A stretch of 64,000 nt of DNA from Phenylobacterium sp. (GCF_030679875.1 NZ_JAUXSP010000008.1:1-64000), one strand, 5' to 3'. Positions 9,005 to 18,687 are shown, counted from the first letter of the stretch. Program-made: numbers and translations. The notes: generated from the sequence alone by a model not told the origin.

Positions 9005-9047
9005 GCTCGGCGCGCGCCATCCCTTCCAAGCACAAAGGAGCTCGATC

Positions 9048-9602
9048 ATGAACGCGCCCGCCATCGCCCCCGGGGGCAAGACCGATGAGGCCAAGACCCT
9101 GGTTCCGGTCCGCATCGCGGTGTTGAGCGTCTCCGACACCCGTGATGAGACCACCGACACCTCGGGCCAGGTGCTCGCTGACCGGATCACCGGGGCGGGC
9201 CACGTCCTGGCCGGGCGCGCCATCGTCCGGGACGAGGTGGAGACCATCCGCACCCAGGTGAAGACCTGGATCGCATCGGGCGAGGTCGACGCGGTGATCA
9301 CCACCGGGGGCACCGGCATCACCGGCCGCGACGTGACGCCCGAGGCCCTGCAGCCCCTGTTCCACAAGACCCTCGACGGCTTTTCCGTGGTCTTCCACAT
9401 GGTCAGCTACCAGACCGTGGGCCTGTCCACCCTGCAGAGCCGGGCCACAGCCGGGATCATCGATGGAGTCTTCGTCTTCTGTCTGCCCGGCTCCAACGGG
9501 GCGGTGAAGGACGGCTGGGACAAGGTGATCGCCGCCCAGCTCGACAGTCGTCACGGCCCCTGCAACATGGTCGACCTCATGCCCCGGCTGCTCGAACGAT
9601 GA
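9048..9602 (+). CDS. moaB: molybdopterin adenylyltransferase, MoaB/MogA family
   Basis: A 184-residue protein with the MPT-binding signature [17 protein letters not shown] and the segment [16 protein letters not shown]. In organisms without MogA, this family adenylylates molybdopterin before molybdate insertion by MoeA; no separate mogA is seen here, so it probably has that role. A strong AAAGGAG ribosome site lies 7 bases before the ATG. Its stop overlaps the start of moaC. Confidence 0.93.
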   Translation: MNAPAIAPGGKTDEAKTLVPVRIAVLSVSDTRDETTDTSGQVLADRITGAGHVLAGRAIVRDEVETIRTQVKTWIASGEVDAVITTGGTGITGRDVTPEALQPLFHKTLDGFSVVFHMVSYQTVGLSTLQSRATAGIIDGVFVFCLPGSNGAVKDGWDKVIAAQLDSRHGPCNMVDLMPRLLER

Positions 9603-10069
9603 GCGGCCTGACCCACATCGATGAGACCGGCCGCGCCCACATGGTCGATGTCTCCGACAAGGCGGTCACCACCCGGGAGGCTCGCGCCGAGGGCTTTGTT
9701 CGCATGACGCCTGCGACCCTGGCGCTGGCCCTGTCTGGCGACGCCAAGAAGGGTGATGTGCGCGCCACCGCCGAGATCGCCGGGATCATGGCCGCCAAAC
9801 GCACCAGTGAGCTGATCCCGCTTTGCCATCCGCTGACGCTGTCCAAGGTCGAGGTCCGGGTGACGCCCGGCGAAGGCGGCCTTTCGGTCACCGCCCGCGT
9901 CCGCACCACCGGCCAGACCGGGGTCGAGATGGAGGCCCTGACAGCCGTCTCGGTCGCCTGCCTGACGGTCTATGACATGTTGAAGGCCGCCGAGAAGGGC
10001 ATGGTCATCGAGGCCGTGCGCCTGACCGCCAAGTCCGGCGGGGCGTCCGGCGACTGGTCCGCCCCATGA
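9599..10069 (+). CDS. moaC: cyclic pyranopterin monophosphate synthase
   Basis: A 156-residue enzyme that completes formation of cyclic pyranopterin monophosphate from the MoaA product. The conserved blocks are [34 protein letters not shown] and [21 protein letters not shown]. It overlaps both neighbours by four bases (ATGA), showing tight translational coupling with moaB and moeA. Confidence 0.96.
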   Translation: MSGLTHIDETGRAHMVDVSDKAVTTREARAEGFVRMTPATLALALSGDAKKGDVRATAEIAGIMAAKRTSELIPLCHPLTLSKVEVRVTPGEGGLSVTARVRTTGQTGVEMEALTAVSVACLTVYDMLKAAEKGMVIEAVRLTAKSGGASGDWSAP

Positions 10070-11256
10070 AGCTGCTGGCCGTTGAGGACGCCCAGGCCCG
10101 CATGCTGGCCGAGATCGCCCCACTCACGGCCGAGACCATCCCCTTGCGCGCGGCCATCGGCCGGGTCCTGGCCGAGGACGTCACCGCCGTCCGCGACCAG
10201 CCGCCCTTCGACGCCTCGGCCATGGATGGCTGGGCGGTGCGCAGCGGCGACACGCCGGGCCCCCTGCGCATCATCGGTGAGAGCGCCGCGGGCCACGGCT
10301 TCGAAGGCGTCCTGGGCGCCGGCGAGGCGGTGCGCATCTTCACCGGCGCGGCGGTTCCCGTCGGCGCCGACGCCATCGTCATCCAGGAAGACGCCGAGCG
10401 AGACGGCGAGACCGTGACGACGCCCGAGGCCCGGGCGGGCCAGCATCAACGGCGCCGGGGCGGCGATTTCACAGCAGGCCAGGTCCTGCTCAGCGCCGGC
10501 CAGCGCATTGATCCCTGGCGCCTCTCCCTGGCCGCCTCAGCCGGGCGCGCGGAGGTTTCGGTCCGCAGGGCGCCCAAGGTGGCGATCATCTCCACCGGCG
10601 AGGAGATCGTCGAAGCGCCGGGCCATCCGGGGCCGTTCCAAATCTATGACTCCGGGGCGCCAGCCCTGTTGGCCATGGTCCAGGCCTGGGGCGCGGAGGC
10701 TGAAAAGCTAAAGCCCGTCCGCGACGAACTCGACGCCGTCATCGCCGCCTTGGCGGAGGCGCAAGCCGACCTGATCGTCACCGTGGGCGGGGCGTCTGTG
10801 GGCGACCATGACCTCGTGCGGGCCGCCGGCGAGGCGCTGGGCCTTAAGATGAAGGTGGCCAGCGTGGCGGTGCGGCCGGGCAAGCCGACCTTCTTTGGGG
10901 TTCTGGCTGACGGCCGCCGGATGCTGGGCCTGCCCGGCAACCCGGCCTCAGCCTTCGTCTGCGCCGAGCTCTTCCTGCGGCCCATTTTGCGGGCCTATCA
11001 GGGCGATCCCACGCCGTTCACAACGATGTCCGCCCGGGCCGCCGAGTCTCTCAGCGCCAATGGTCCGCGGGAACACTGGATGCGGGCGCGGCTGGTCTAT
11101 GAGGAAGGCATGGTCCTGGTTCATCCCTACCGAGATCAGGATTCCTCGCTGGTGAGCGTCTTCGCCGGCGCCGACGCCCTGCTCCGCCGGCCGCCCGGCG
11201 CGCCCGCCGTCGAGGCCGGCGGGCTGGTCGAGGTGCTGCCGCTGGCCCGGGCATAG
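10066..11256 (+). CDS. moeA: molybdopterin molybdenumtransferase
   Basis: A 396-residue enzyme that inserts molybdate into adenylylated molybdopterin. Motifs in order: [53 protein letters not shown] and [13 protein letters not shown]. The C-terminal beta domain is complete. The last 121 bases overlap, in antisense, the tail of the convergent xdhC gene. Last gene of the moa operon. Confidence 0.95.
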   Translation: MKLLAVEDAQARMLAEIAPLTAETIPLRAAIGRVLAEDVTAVRDQPPFDASAMDGWAVRSGDTPGPLRIIGESAAGHGFEGVLGAGEAVRIFTGAAVPVGADAIVIQEDAERDGETVTTPEARAGQHQRRRGGDFTAGQVLLSAGQRIDPWRLSLAASAGRAEVSVRRAPKVAIISTGEEIVEAPGHPGPFQIYDSGAPALLAMVQAWGAEAEKLKPVRDELDAVIAALAEAQADLIVTVGGASVGDHDLVRAAGEALGLKMKVASVAVRPGKPTFFGVLADGRRMLGLPGNPASAFVCAELFLRPILRAYQGDPTPFTTMSARAAESLSANGPREHWMRARLVYEEGMVLVHPYRDQDSSLVSVFAGADALLRRPPGAPAVEAGGLVEVLPLARA

Positions 11257-12188
11257 CGCAGGGCGACGATCTCGCCGATCACTGAAAGCGCCACCTCCCA
11301 GGGCGCCTTGCCACCGATGTCGAGGCCGATAGGCGCGTGCAGTCGCGACAGGGCCGCCTCGCTGACGCCCGCTTCCCGCAATCGGGCCAGTCTCTCCCCC
11401 AGCCGCGCCCGGGCGCCCAGCAGGCCGACATAGGCCGCGCTGGACGGCAGGGCGGCGCGCAGGGCGGCCTGATCGGTAGCCAGGTCGTGGGTGGCGATGG
11501 CCACGGCGGTCCAGGGATCAAGGCCAATGGCGGCCAGCGCCGCCTCAGGCTCATCCCGGCGATAGGCGACCTTCAAAAGCGGCGGCGGCTCGGTCGGCCC
11601 CTTCGGCCGCACCAGGGTGGTCTCGAACCCCGACTGCCCGCCCAGGGCGGCGATGGCCAGGGCCGTGGGATCGGAACCCACCACCACCAGCCGCGGGACA
11701 GGGGCGTAATCCCGACGGATGGCGCCGGCCCAGGGTTTGGCGTCCTCGGGTGACACGCAGAGCCTGCGCTGACCATCGCTCAGCCAGACGCAGGGTTTGC
11801 GCTCATTCTGGGCGGTAAAAAGTTTGGCCAGGGCGGGGTCGTCGCTCGCCACCTTCTCCAGGAAGATCTCGATCCGCGCGCCGCACAGCAGTTGGATGTC
11901 AGGCCACGGGCTGCCCTCGCCATAGACCAGCGTGCGGGACGCGCCGTCCTCCAGGCAGGCCTGGGCGTGGGCGGCCACGTCAGATTCGACGCAGCCTCCT
12001 GAAAAATAACCGGAAACCACGCCCTGGCCGAACACCATCTGCGTCCCCACCGGGCGGGGACCGCCGCCGCCGAGCGCCGTCAGCGTGGCCATTACAAGGG
12101 GCGCGCCGGTGGCTGCGGCCAGGCGAAGGGCCGGGCGGACGTCCTCGTCGAGGCCGAAGATCGGCCATTGGGGCAGCGGTTCGGTCAT
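11136..12188 (-). CDS. xdhC: XdhC-family accessory protein for molybdenum hydroxylase maturation
   Basis: A 350-residue protein of the XdhC/CoxI family, which binds molybdenum cofactor and helps install its terminal sulfur ligand in xanthine oxidase-type enzymes. The N-terminal domain has VMATLTALGGGGPRPVGTQM and SGGCVESDV; a Rossmann-like domain follows (RLVVVGSDPTALAIAALG). The family fold ends near residue 305 ([16 protein letters not shown]). The last 40 residues, rich in Ser, Ala and Pro, lie opposite the 3' end of moeA and look like read-through into antisense sequence. The partner is very likely the IorAB-type enzyme at 3917-6613. Confidence 0.87.
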   Translation of the reverse strand: MTEPLPQWPIFGLDEDVRPALRLAAATGAPLVMATLTALGGGGPRPVGTQMVFGQGVVSGYFSGGCVESDVAAHAQACLEDGASRTLVYGEGSPWPDIQLLCGARIEIFLEKVASDDPALAKLFTAQNERKPCVWLSDGQRRLCVSPEDAKPWAGAIRRDYAPVPRLVVVGSDPTALAIAALGGQSGFETTLVRPKGPTEPPPLLKVAYRRDEPEAALAAIGLDPWTAVAIATHDLATDQAALRAALPSSAAYVGLLGARARLGERLARLREAGVSEAALSRLHAPIGLDIGGKAPWEVALSVIGEIVALRYARASGSTSTSPPASTAGAPGGRRSRASAPAKTLTSEES

Positions 12189-12291
12189 AGGCCAGATTAA
12201 CCCCCGTGAAAGGTTCCAGATACGGGTTCTTTAGGCCTCACAGATAAGCATGGCCCTCGACAAGTGCAGTTCTTAGAGCGTCCGCCCGCCC

Positions 12292-13164
12292 ATGACCTCT
12301 CCACTCGCCAAGCTCGGCCTCGGTTCTGGCCAGTTCGTCCTGGATCAGGCGTCCGTTCGCGGGCGTCCCGCCCAGGCCGAAGTCCAGGACATTCTCTCGG
12401 TGGCCCATCGGGCCGGCCTGTCGCTGTTCGACGTGGCCGGGCGCTCGGTCCAGGGCGAGACTCTGATCGGCGAAGCCCTGCCCAAGCCCATTCCCTTCCG
12501 CGTCTCGGTGACCACGATCCGCGCTGACCGTGGGCCCGACATGGTCGAGGCCGAGGTGCGCGCCTCCATGCGTCGTTTGGGCGTCGCCCAGGCCGATTGC
12601 GTGCTGGTGCCGTCGGCCTCGGAGCTGTTTGGTCCTCACGGCATGGCGCTGTGGACGCGGCTGCAGCAGCTGCGCGACGCTGGTGTCTGCCGCCGGATCG
12701 GCGTGGCGGTCTTCGCCTCAGATGATCCCGTGGGTCTGGCGCGCCGCTTCCGTCCCGACGTCATCCAGGCGCCGGCCAGCCTGCTCGACCAGCGACTGCT
12801 GATCGACGGCACCCTGGCCACCCTGGCCGGCATGGGCATCGAGGTGCAGCTGCGCTCGATCTTCCTCAATGGCCTGATCTTCCTGCCGCCCGATCGGGCG
12901 CCCCATCACCTGAAGGCCGCCGCCAGCCGCATCTCCCGGGCGCGTCGCCTGATCGCCGAGGGCCGCAGCGATCCACTGCAGGCGTCCCTGGGCTTCGCCC
13001 TGTCGCGGCCCGAGGCGACCACCGTCCTGGTGGGTGTCACCTCTGCTGCGGAGTTGTCGGCTGTGATCGCCGCCGCCTCCAGCCCACCGCCAGACCTGGA
13101 CTGGGATGACATGGCCCTAGATGATCCGGTCGCTCTGGACCCCAGCCAGTGGGCTGCAGCCTAG
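12292..13164 (+). CDS. aldo/keto reductase-fold protein lacking the catalytic tetrad
   Basis: A 290-residue protein with aldo/keto reductase architecture: an N-terminal LGLGSGQFVLD strand, a C-terminal SLGFALSRPEATTVLVGVTSAAEL segment that resembles the cofactor-binding end, and barrel repeats between. The usual Asp-Tyr-Lys-His tetrad is not seen. FDVAGRSVQGE has no Tyr where DTAxxYGxxE is expected, VSVTTIR lacks the TK lysine, and VLVPSASE replaces the LIH histidine. It may be a non-enzymatic or altered-chemistry member. It ends on the same CTAG as the convergent alanine dehydrogenase gene. The function is unknown. Confidence 0.75.
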   Translation: MTSPLAKLGLGSGQFVLDQASVRGRPAQAEVQDILSVAHRAGLSLFDVAGRSVQGETLIGEALPKPIPFRVSVTTIRADRGPDMVEAEVRASMRRLGVAQADCVLVPSASELFGPHGMALWTRLQQLRDAGVCRRIGVAVFASDDPVGLARRFRPDVIQAPASLLDQRLLIDGTLATLAGMGIEVQLRSIFLNGLIFLPPDRAPHHLKAAASRISRARRLIAEGRSDPLQASLGFALSRPEATTVLVGVTSAAELSAVIAAASSPPPDLDWDDMALDDPVALDPSQWAAA

Positions 13165-14276
13165 CGGGACCAGACGCCATAGGGATCGACCGAGGTCCGG
13201 CCAAGCGCCTGCGCCACCGCCGGGTGAGTCAGCTCACCCCTCAGCACGTTCAGGCCTCGCGCCAGATGCGGATCGTCCCCCAGGGCCTCAAGCCCCCGGT
13301 CCGCCAGGGCCAGGCCGAAGGGCAGCGTGGCGTGCACCAGGGCTTCTGAGGATGTCCGCGGCGCCGCGCCGGGCATATTGGCCACGCAGTAGTGCACGAC
13401 GCCATCGACCACATAGGTCGGGTCAGCATGGGTGGTCGGCCGCGAGGTTTCAAAACAGCCGCCCTGGTCGATAGAGACGTCCACCAGCACCGAGCCGGGC
13501 TTCATCCGCGACAGGTGCTCGCGTCGGACCAGCTTGGGCGCCGCGGCCCCGGCGGTCAGCACCGCGCCGATCACCACATCGGCCCGCAGCACCTCTTCTT
13601 CCACCGCGTCCAGGGTCGAGTAGCGGGTCAGCACCCGGCCCAGGAACATGTCGTCCAGCTCCCGCATCCGAGGAATGGAGCGCTCCAGCACCACCACCTC
13701 GGCGCCCAGGCCAGCGGCCATGCGCGCGGCGTTCATGCCGACCACCCCGCCACCCAGGACGCAGATCCGCGCCGGTCGCACGCCGGGCACCCCCGACAGC
13801 AGAAGCCCCATGCCGCCATTGTGCTTGAGCAGAGTCTCGCCGGCGGAGAAAACCGCGATCCGGCCGGCCACCTCGGACATGGGCGCCAGCAGGGGCAGGC
13901 CCCCGGCCCGGTCGGTCACGGTCTCATAGGCGATGGCCGCGCATCCCGAGGCCAGCAGGCCTTCGGTCTGAGCCGGATCCGGCGCCAGGTGCAGGTAGGT
14001 GAAGAGGATGTGCTCAGGCGTCAGCCGCGCCCATTCGGCCGCCTGGGGCTCCTTGACCTTCACGATCAGCTGGGCGTCAGAGAAGACTGCGGCCGCTTCG
14101 GCGACCACCTGCGCGCCAGCCCGTTCGTAGTCCTGGTCTGCATAGCCGGCGCCGTCGCCCGCCCCGGACTCCACGACCACCTCATGGCCGTGGGCCAGAT
14201 ATTCGCGGACTGCGGTGGGGGGCAGCCCAACCCGATGCTCGTTCGGCTTGATCTCGCGGGGCACGCCAACGCGCAT
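13161..14276 (-). CDS. ald: alanine dehydrogenase
   Basis: A 371-residue NAD-dependent enzyme that interconverts L-alanine and pyruvate plus ammonia. The N-terminus MRVGVPREIKPNEHRVGLPP and the substrate segment VKVKEPQAAEW are typical. The NAD Rossmann motif is VLGGGVVGMNAARMAAGLGA near residue 172. The C-terminal part DVSIDQGGCFETSRPTTH is diagnostic. Full family length. The ATG follows AGGAGG, spaced 5 bases. It probably allows use of alanine as carbon and nitrogen source; no regulator gene lies beside it. Confidence 0.95.
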   Translation of the reverse strand: MRVGVPREIKPNEHRVGLPPTAVREYLAHGHEVVVESGAGDGAGYADQDYERAGAQVVAEAAAVFSDAQLIVKVKEPQAAEWARLTPEHILFTYLHLAPDPAQTEGLLASGCAAIAYETVTDRAGGLPLLAPMSEVAGRIAVFSAGETLLKHNGGMGLLLSGVPGVRPARICVLGGGVVGMNAARMAAGLGAEVVVLERSIPRMRELDDMFLGRVLTRYSTLDAVEEEVLRADVVIGAVLTAGAAAPKLVRREHLSRMKPGSVLVDVSIDQGGCFETSRPTTHADPTYVVDGVVHYCVANMPGAAPRTSSEALVHATLPFGLALADRGLEALGDDPHLARGLNVLRGELTHPAVAQALGRTSVDPYGVWSR

Positions 14277-14340
14277 GGAAGCCTCCTGAAGGGCAGATTA
14301 TTTTACTGATCCGCAGGTTGAGGGGCGCAACCGTGTTTCG

Positions 14341-15126
14341 TCAACCCAGGACGCAGGCGTCCAGATTGTCTCGTCGGATAGTGCCCGCCGCCGCCTGGAT
14401 GCGTCCTGTGCGCCGACGCACATAGGGGCCCGGCGTATCGGCCTTGTAGCGCAGGGGGCTGGGCAGGACGGCGGCCAGCCGGGCGGCCTGGGTCGGGCTG
14501 AGATCCTCGGCGTCGACCCCGAAATTCCGTCGCGCCGCGGCCTGGGCGCCATAGACGCCGGGCCCGAATTCGATGGAGTTCAGATAGACCTCCATGATCC
14601 GCGGCTTGCCCCACATCACCTCGATCAGGACGGTGAAATAGGCCTCCAGACCTTTGCGGACATAGGAGCGATCGGGCCAGAGGAAGACGTTCTTGGCCGT
14701 CTGCTGGCTGATGGTGGAGCCGCCCCGCACCCGCTCCGAGGACTCGTTGTGCGCCAGGGCCTTGCGGATGGCCTCGAGGTCAAAACCCCGGTGGCTGCAG
14801 AAGTTGGCGTCCTCGGCGGCGATCACCGACCGGACCAGATGCGGCGAGAGGTCGTCGAGGTTCCGCCAGCTGCGGCTAAAGCCCTGGCCCTCGAACAGGC
14901 GCTGAACCATCAGAATGGTGATCGGCGGCGGCAGGAAGCGATAGGCCGCAACAGTCAGGATCGGGCCGACAAAGCCAATCATCAGGACCAGAACCAGAAG
15001 CCCCCGCACGATCCGGCCCAGCCGGCCACGCCGCGGCGGCCCCTGATCCTCGGCCACAGAGATTGCGGGCTCGTCCTCAGCGCCGTCGGGCGCGTTTTCG
15101 GGGGCGGTGGTGTCGGTGTCGCTCAA
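14341..15126 (-). CDS. mtgA: monofunctional peptidoglycan glycosyltransferase
   Basis: A 261-residue GT51 enzyme that polymerises lipid II into glycan strands. An acidic cytoplasmic N-terminus of about 38 residues precedes one membrane helix ([21 protein letters not shown]). The GT51 motifs follow: [14 protein letters not shown] with the catalytic Glu, [17 protein letters not shown], and [20 protein letters not shown]. No transpeptidase domain is present. The best start is TTG at 15126, 10 bases after AAGGA; no in-frame ATG lies before the membrane helix. Confidence 0.93.
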   Translation of the reverse strand: MSDTDTTAPENAPDGAEDEPAISVAEDQGPPRRGRLGRIVRGLLVLVLMIGFVGPILTVAAYRFLPPPITILMVQRLFEGQGFSRSWRNLDDLSPHLVRSVIAAEDANFCSHRGFDLEAIRKALAHNESSERVRGGSTISQQTAKNVFLWPDRSYVRKGLEAYFTVLIEVMWGKPRIMEVYLNSIEFGPGVYGAQAAARRNFGVDAEDLSPTQAARLAAVLPSPLRYKADTPGPYVRRRTGRIQAAAGTIRRDNLDACVLG

Positions 15127-15215
15127 GCTCGGCCATCCTTGCCTTGACCCTAGGCGGGGCTGCTAGCGATGGGAAGATCGCGCGGCAAGCGCGCCATGCC
15201 CAAGGAGACCGGTCC

Positions 15216-15884
15216 ATGAATGTCAGCCAGGCCGTAGCCGCGCGGATTTCAGTCCGCGCCTTCCGCCCTGATGCCGTGTCTGGCGCGATTGTGCGGGAGA
15301 TTCTCGAGGCCGCCAGCCGCGCCCCTTCCGGCGGCAACCTCCAACCGTGGCGGGTGCACGCCCTTGCGGGCGCGCCCCTGGAAGCGCTGAAGGCTCGCGT
15401 GCGTGAGGCCCCATTTGGAGAGACCCCGGAATACGACGTCTATCCCGCCAATCTATGGGAGCCCCTGCGCACCCGGCGCTACCAGTGCGGCGAGGACCTC
15501 TACGCCACCATCGGCATCCCCCGGGAGGACAAGGCTGCGCGCCTGACCCAGCTGGCCAAGAATGGCGAGCTGTTTGGCGCGCCCGTGGGTCTGTTCTTCA
15601 GCCTCGACCGCAAGGTCGGACCGCCGCAGTGGTCGGATGTGGGCATGCTGATGCAGACGGTCATGCTGCTGGCCGTTGAGCGCGGCCTGGCCACCTGCGC
15701 CCAGGAGTATTGGGCCCGCTATCCCCAGACCCTGGCCGACGTCCTGGATTTGCCGGAGGATCACATGATCTTTTCCGGCATGGCGCTCGGCTATGCCGAC
15801 GAGACCGCCCCCATCAACACCTTGCGCACCCGCCGTGACCCCTTCGAAGTCTGGGGCCAGATGCTGGGGTTCGACGACGCCTGA
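15216..15884 (+). CDS. nitroreductase-family flavoprotein
   Basis: A 222-residue FMN-dependent NAD(P)H oxidoreductase of the nitroreductase fold. It starts MNVSQAVAARISVRAFRPDAV, where the SVR motif contacts FMN phosphate, followed by ASRAPSGGNLQPWRVHAL. The later segment PEDHMIFSGMALGYADE is typical. An AAGGAG sequence 9 bases before the ATG at 15216 fixes the start; the in-frame upstream extension is low quality and overlaps mtgA. The natural substrate is unknown; quinones and nitroaromatics are common in the family. Confidence 0.88.
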   Translation: MNVSQAVAARISVRAFRPDAVSGAIVREILEAASRAPSGGNLQPWRVHALAGAPLEALKARVREAPFGETPEYDVYPANLWEPLRTRRYQCGEDLYATIGIPREDKAARLTQLAKNGELFGAPVGLFFSLDRKVGPPQWSDVGMLMQTVMLLAVERGLATCAQEYWARYPQTLADVLDLPEDHMIFSGMALGYADETAPINTLRTRRDPFEVWGQMLGFDDA

Positions 15885-15888
15885 GGTC

Positions 15889-16857
15889 CTATGGCGCTTC
15901 GGCGATACCGGCCGCGCCGTCCTCGTCGCCCCAGGCCACCCGCTTGCCGTCGGCGGAGATGGCCAGGGCGGTGATGGCTGCGCCCTTTTCAGCCTTGAGC
16001 ATTTCGATCTTCTGGCCCTCCAGGTCGCAGACCCAGACCCGGCCGTCCTCCAGGCCCGCGGCGACCCGGCGGCCGGCCGGCGTTCCGGCGACCTGCACCA
16101 CGAGGGTGGAGGCGTCATAGCCGACTTCGGCCGCCTCCTTGCCCATGGGGCCGGCCGATCCGCCAAAGGGCCAGATCACCACCCCTTGCGCCCCGGACGT
16201 TGCGAGGAACTGGCCCTTGGACATGAAGACCAGGCTCTTCACCTTGGCCGGATAGCCGCCCATGCGCATGTTCTTCTCATCGGCCACCCGCCAGCCATGC
16301 AGCTGGTTTTCCTGCATGGAGGACATCAGGAACTTGCTGTCTGGGCTCCAGGCGAGCGCGATATGGCTGCCAGCCCAGGTCAGCACTGTCGGCTTCTGCT
16401 CGGCGATGCGAGCGAACCAGAGCCGCGCCCCGCCATAGGCCGCCACCGCCAGGCGCCGCCCCTTGGGATCAAAGGCGAGCCCCAGCGCCGAGGTCTCATG
16501 CTCGAAGGCGCGGGCGAAGTCCGGATTGGCGGCGTCCCGGACATGGACGGTCTTTCCCGCCGCGAAGGCGATCAGGCCCGAGTCGGAGCTGGCGCTCACC
16601 GCGTCGATCCAGCGCCCCTTGATCTCGGCGATCTCCACAGGGCCGGTGGCCCGCGACCAGACCACCCGGCCATCATCGCCGCCGGTGAGGACGCCCTCGC
16701 CCGAGGGATGCAGACAGGCGCAGAGGATTGCGCCGTCATGAGCCTCGACCACCTCGCCGGCGTCGAATCGAACGGTTCCATCCCCGAGGGCGAAGATCGC
16801 CTGGCCGGACTTGGAAAACAGGGCTGCGGTGACATAGGCGTCGAAAGCGTAGGGCAT
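15889..16857 (-). CDS. WD40-repeat beta-propeller protein
   Basis: A cytoplasmic protein of about 322 residues formed of repeating WD40-like blades. Examples are HDGAILCACLHPSGEGVLTGGDDGRVVW, SALGLAFDPKGRRLAVAAYGG, HIALAWSPDSKFLMSS and AITALAISADGKRVAWGDEDG. It has no enzyme motif or signal peptide, so it is most likely a protein-interaction scaffold. I place the start at ATG 16857 (MPYAFDAYVTAALF), where the first blade begins; an in-frame ATG at 16947 would add a basic stretch of doubtful reality. Divergent from the ExbD/TolR gene. Confidence 0.8.
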   Translation of the reverse strand: MPYAFDAYVTAALFSKSGQAIFALGDGTVRFDAGEVVEAHDGAILCACLHPSGEGVLTGGDDGRVVWSRATGPVEIAEIKGRWIDAVSASSDSGLIAFAAGKTVHVRDAANPDFARAFEHETSALGLAFDPKGRRLAVAAYGGARLWFARIAEQKPTVLTWAGSHIALAWSPDSKFLMSSMQENQLHGWRVADEKNMRMGGYPAKVKSLVFMSKGQFLATSGAQGVVIWPFGGSAGPMGKEAAEVGYDASTLVVQVAGTPAGRRVAAGLEDGRVWVCDLEGQKIEMLKAEKGAAITALAISADGKRVAWGDEDGAAGIAEAP

Positions 16858-17074
16858 GGGGATGCCATAGACGCCGAACGCGGGTCTTGCCCAGGGGGCT
16901 GCTGCAAGGAATCCAGGCGTCAGACGACGCCACTTGCGGCGCCGCATCGGGTCATACCAACGAAACCCTCTGACTCCTGGCGCCTTGAGACTTTACAATC
17001 GCGTTTCGACAGGCGAATGGTCGAGGCGAAACGGACGGTCGCGGGCTACGCGACCCTATGGGAAGGAATTGCAT

Positions 17075-17509
17075 ATGGCGGCGAAGCTGAGTGGCGGGGG
17101 CGGCTCCAAGTTCGACCTCGGCCAGAACAGCGACATCAACGTTACGCCCTTCGTGGACGTGATGCTGGTGCTCCTCATCATCTTCATGGTGGCGATTCCC
17201 GCCGCGACGGTGTCGATCAAGCTCGACCTGCCGCCCGCGATCCCGCCCCCGCCCGGGACCGTGATTGAAGAGCCGACCCTGATCAACGTGCAGGCCGGCG
17301 GCGCCATCTTCATCGGCGAGCGCCCGACCACCCTTGGCGCCCTGGCCGGCGATCTGGCCGCCGAACTGGCCGTGCCCGTGCCCACCGAGGAACGCGTCTA
17401 CATCCGCGCCGACCGCAATGTCCGCTACGGCGAGTTCATGTCGGTGATGAACCAGTTGCAGACTGACGGCTACTTCCTGGTCGCCCTGATCAACGAAGAG
17501 CTCTCCTGA
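17075..17509 (+). CDS. ExbD/TolR-family biopolymer transport protein
   Basis: A 144-residue inner-membrane protein of the ExbD/TolR family, which with an ExbB/TolQ proton channel energises TonB or Tol systems. After a short cytoplasmic segment, the motif SDINVTPFVDVMLVLLIIFMV contains the transmembrane Asp that takes part in proton flow. A periplasmic domain follows. No ExbB/TolQ or TonB gene lies alongside, so the partner must be elsewhere. GGGAAGGAA ahead of ATG 17075 fixes the start. Strong hairpins follow at 17517-17586. Confidence 0.9.
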   Translation: MAAKLSGGGGSKFDLGQNSDINVTPFVDVMLVLLIIFMVAIPAATVSIKLDLPPAIPPPPGTVIEEPTLINVQAGGAIFIGERPTTLGALAGDLAAELAVPVPTEERVYIRADRNVRYGEFMSVMNQLQTDGYFLVALINEELS

Positions 17510-17516
17510 TCCAAAG

Positions 17517-17537
17517 GGGCGCGACCTGGTCGCGCCC
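17517..17537 (+). terminator. hairpin after the ExbD gene
   Basis: GGGCGCGAC (17517-17525) pairs with GTCGCGCCC (17529-17537) around a 3-base loop. No T tract follows. It lies 8 bases after the ExbD stop and just before a full terminator, so it may act as an RNA 3'-end stabiliser or backup. Confidence 0.55.
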
Positions 17538-17558
17538 TTGACAGGCTGAACACGTTGA

Positions 17559-17590
17559 CCCCCGCCGGTTCTCCGGCGGGGGTTTTCATT
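17559..17590 (+). terminator. intrinsic terminator
   Basis: CCCCCGCCGG (17559-17568) pairs perfectly with CCGGCGGGGG (17573-17582) around TTCT, followed by TTTTCATTT. It ends the ExbD transcript and separates it from the convergent CobW gene. Confidence 0.88.
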
Positions 17591-17628
17591 TGGCCGTCGT
17601 TCTCATTTGTCCGCCTGATGCGACAGCC

Positions 17629-18678
17629 TCAGGCTGCGCAGGCCTCGAAGCCCGCCTTGAGCTTGGCTTCATCCAGATTTCGGCCGATGAAGACCATCTT
17701 GCTGCTCCGGGCCTCCCCTTCGCGCCAGTCCCGCTGGAAATCACCCTCCAGGATCATGTGAACCGCCTGGAAGACCAGCCGGCGGTTCTCACCGGCGACA
17801 TCCAGAATACCCTTGGCCCGCAGGATGTCAGGGCCCTGCTCCTGCAGGAGAGCGTTCAGCCAGTTGGTGACCCTTGTCCCGTTCAGCGGCTGGTCGAAGG
17901 TCAGCGACACCCCGCGAATGCCGGCCTCGGCCACATGGTCGTGTCCGTGATCGTGATGATGGTCGTGCCCGTGATCATGGTGATGGTCGTCGTCGCAGGA
18001 CTCATCATGCACATGTCCTGGCTCCCCATGGGCGGGGTTGAGGAACTCCGGATCCAGGCCCGTGATGCGCTCCAGATCGAAGCCGCCTCGGCCCAGCACG
18101 GCCTCCAGCGGCACATTGGACCTCTGGGCCCGATGAATCGGGGCCAGCGGATTGATCCGCCGGATCTGCGCCTCAACCGCCGCCAGCTCGGCCGGCGTGA
18201 CGAGGTCGGTCTTATTCAGGATGATCTGGTCGGCGAAGGCGATCTGCTCGACGGCCTCATGACTGTCCGCCAGGCGCAGGGGCAGATGCTTGGCGTCCAC
18301 CACCGTGGTCACCGAATCCAGTTGCGCCTTGGCGCGCACGTCATCATCGACAAAGAAGGTCTGGGCGACGGGGCCGGGATCAGCCAGACCCGTCGTCTCG
18401 ACGATGATGGCGTCGAACTTGCCCTTGCGCTTCATCAGGCCAGAGAGGACGCGGATCAGGTCACCGCGCACCGTGCAGCAGACGCAGCCATTGTTCATCT
18501 CGAACACTTCTTCGTCGGCGCCGACAATGAGGTCGTTGTCGATGCCCACCTCACCGAACTCATTGACGATGACGGCGTAGCGTTTGCCGTGGTCCTCGCT
18601 GAGGATGCGGTTGAGCAGGGTGGTCTTGCCGGCGCCGAGATAGCCGGTCAGGACGGTGACGGGGATTTTATCGGTCAT
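17629..18678 (-). CDS. CobW/COG0523-family GTPase, putative metallochaperone
   Basis: A G3E-family GTPase thought to deliver zinc, cobalt or iron to client proteins. Walker A is [12 protein letters not shown] near residue 12. The metal-binding motif [13 protein letters not shown] follows, then [11 protein letters not shown] and the guanine motif NKTDLV. A histidine/aspartate-rich stretch around residue 220 ([20 protein letters not shown]) is a metal-binding loop. The C-terminal CobW_C domain is present ([19 protein letters not shown]). GAGG spaced 5 bases favours ATG 18678 over the ATG at 18687. It shares an upstream region with a CDF metal exporter on the other strand. The metal is not known. 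Confidence 0.9.
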   Translation of the reverse strand: MTDKIPVTVLTGYLGAGKTTLLNRILSEDHGKRYAVIVNEFGEVGIDNDLIVGADEEVFEMNNGCVCCTVRGDLIRVLSGLMKRKGKFDAIIVETTGLADPGPVAQTFFVDDDVRAKAQLDSVTTVVDAKHLPLRLADSHEAVEQIAFADQIILNKTDLVTPAELAAVEAQIRRINPLAPIHRAQRSNVPLEAVLGRGGFDLERITGLDPEFLNPAHGEPGHVHDESCDDDHHHDHGHDHHHDHGHDHVAEAGIRGVSLTFDQPLNGTRVTNWLNALLQEQGPDILRAKGILDVAGENRRLVFQAVHMILEGDFQRDWREGEARSSKMVFIGRNLDEAKLKAGFEACAA

Positions 18679-18687
18679 GGGCCTCAT

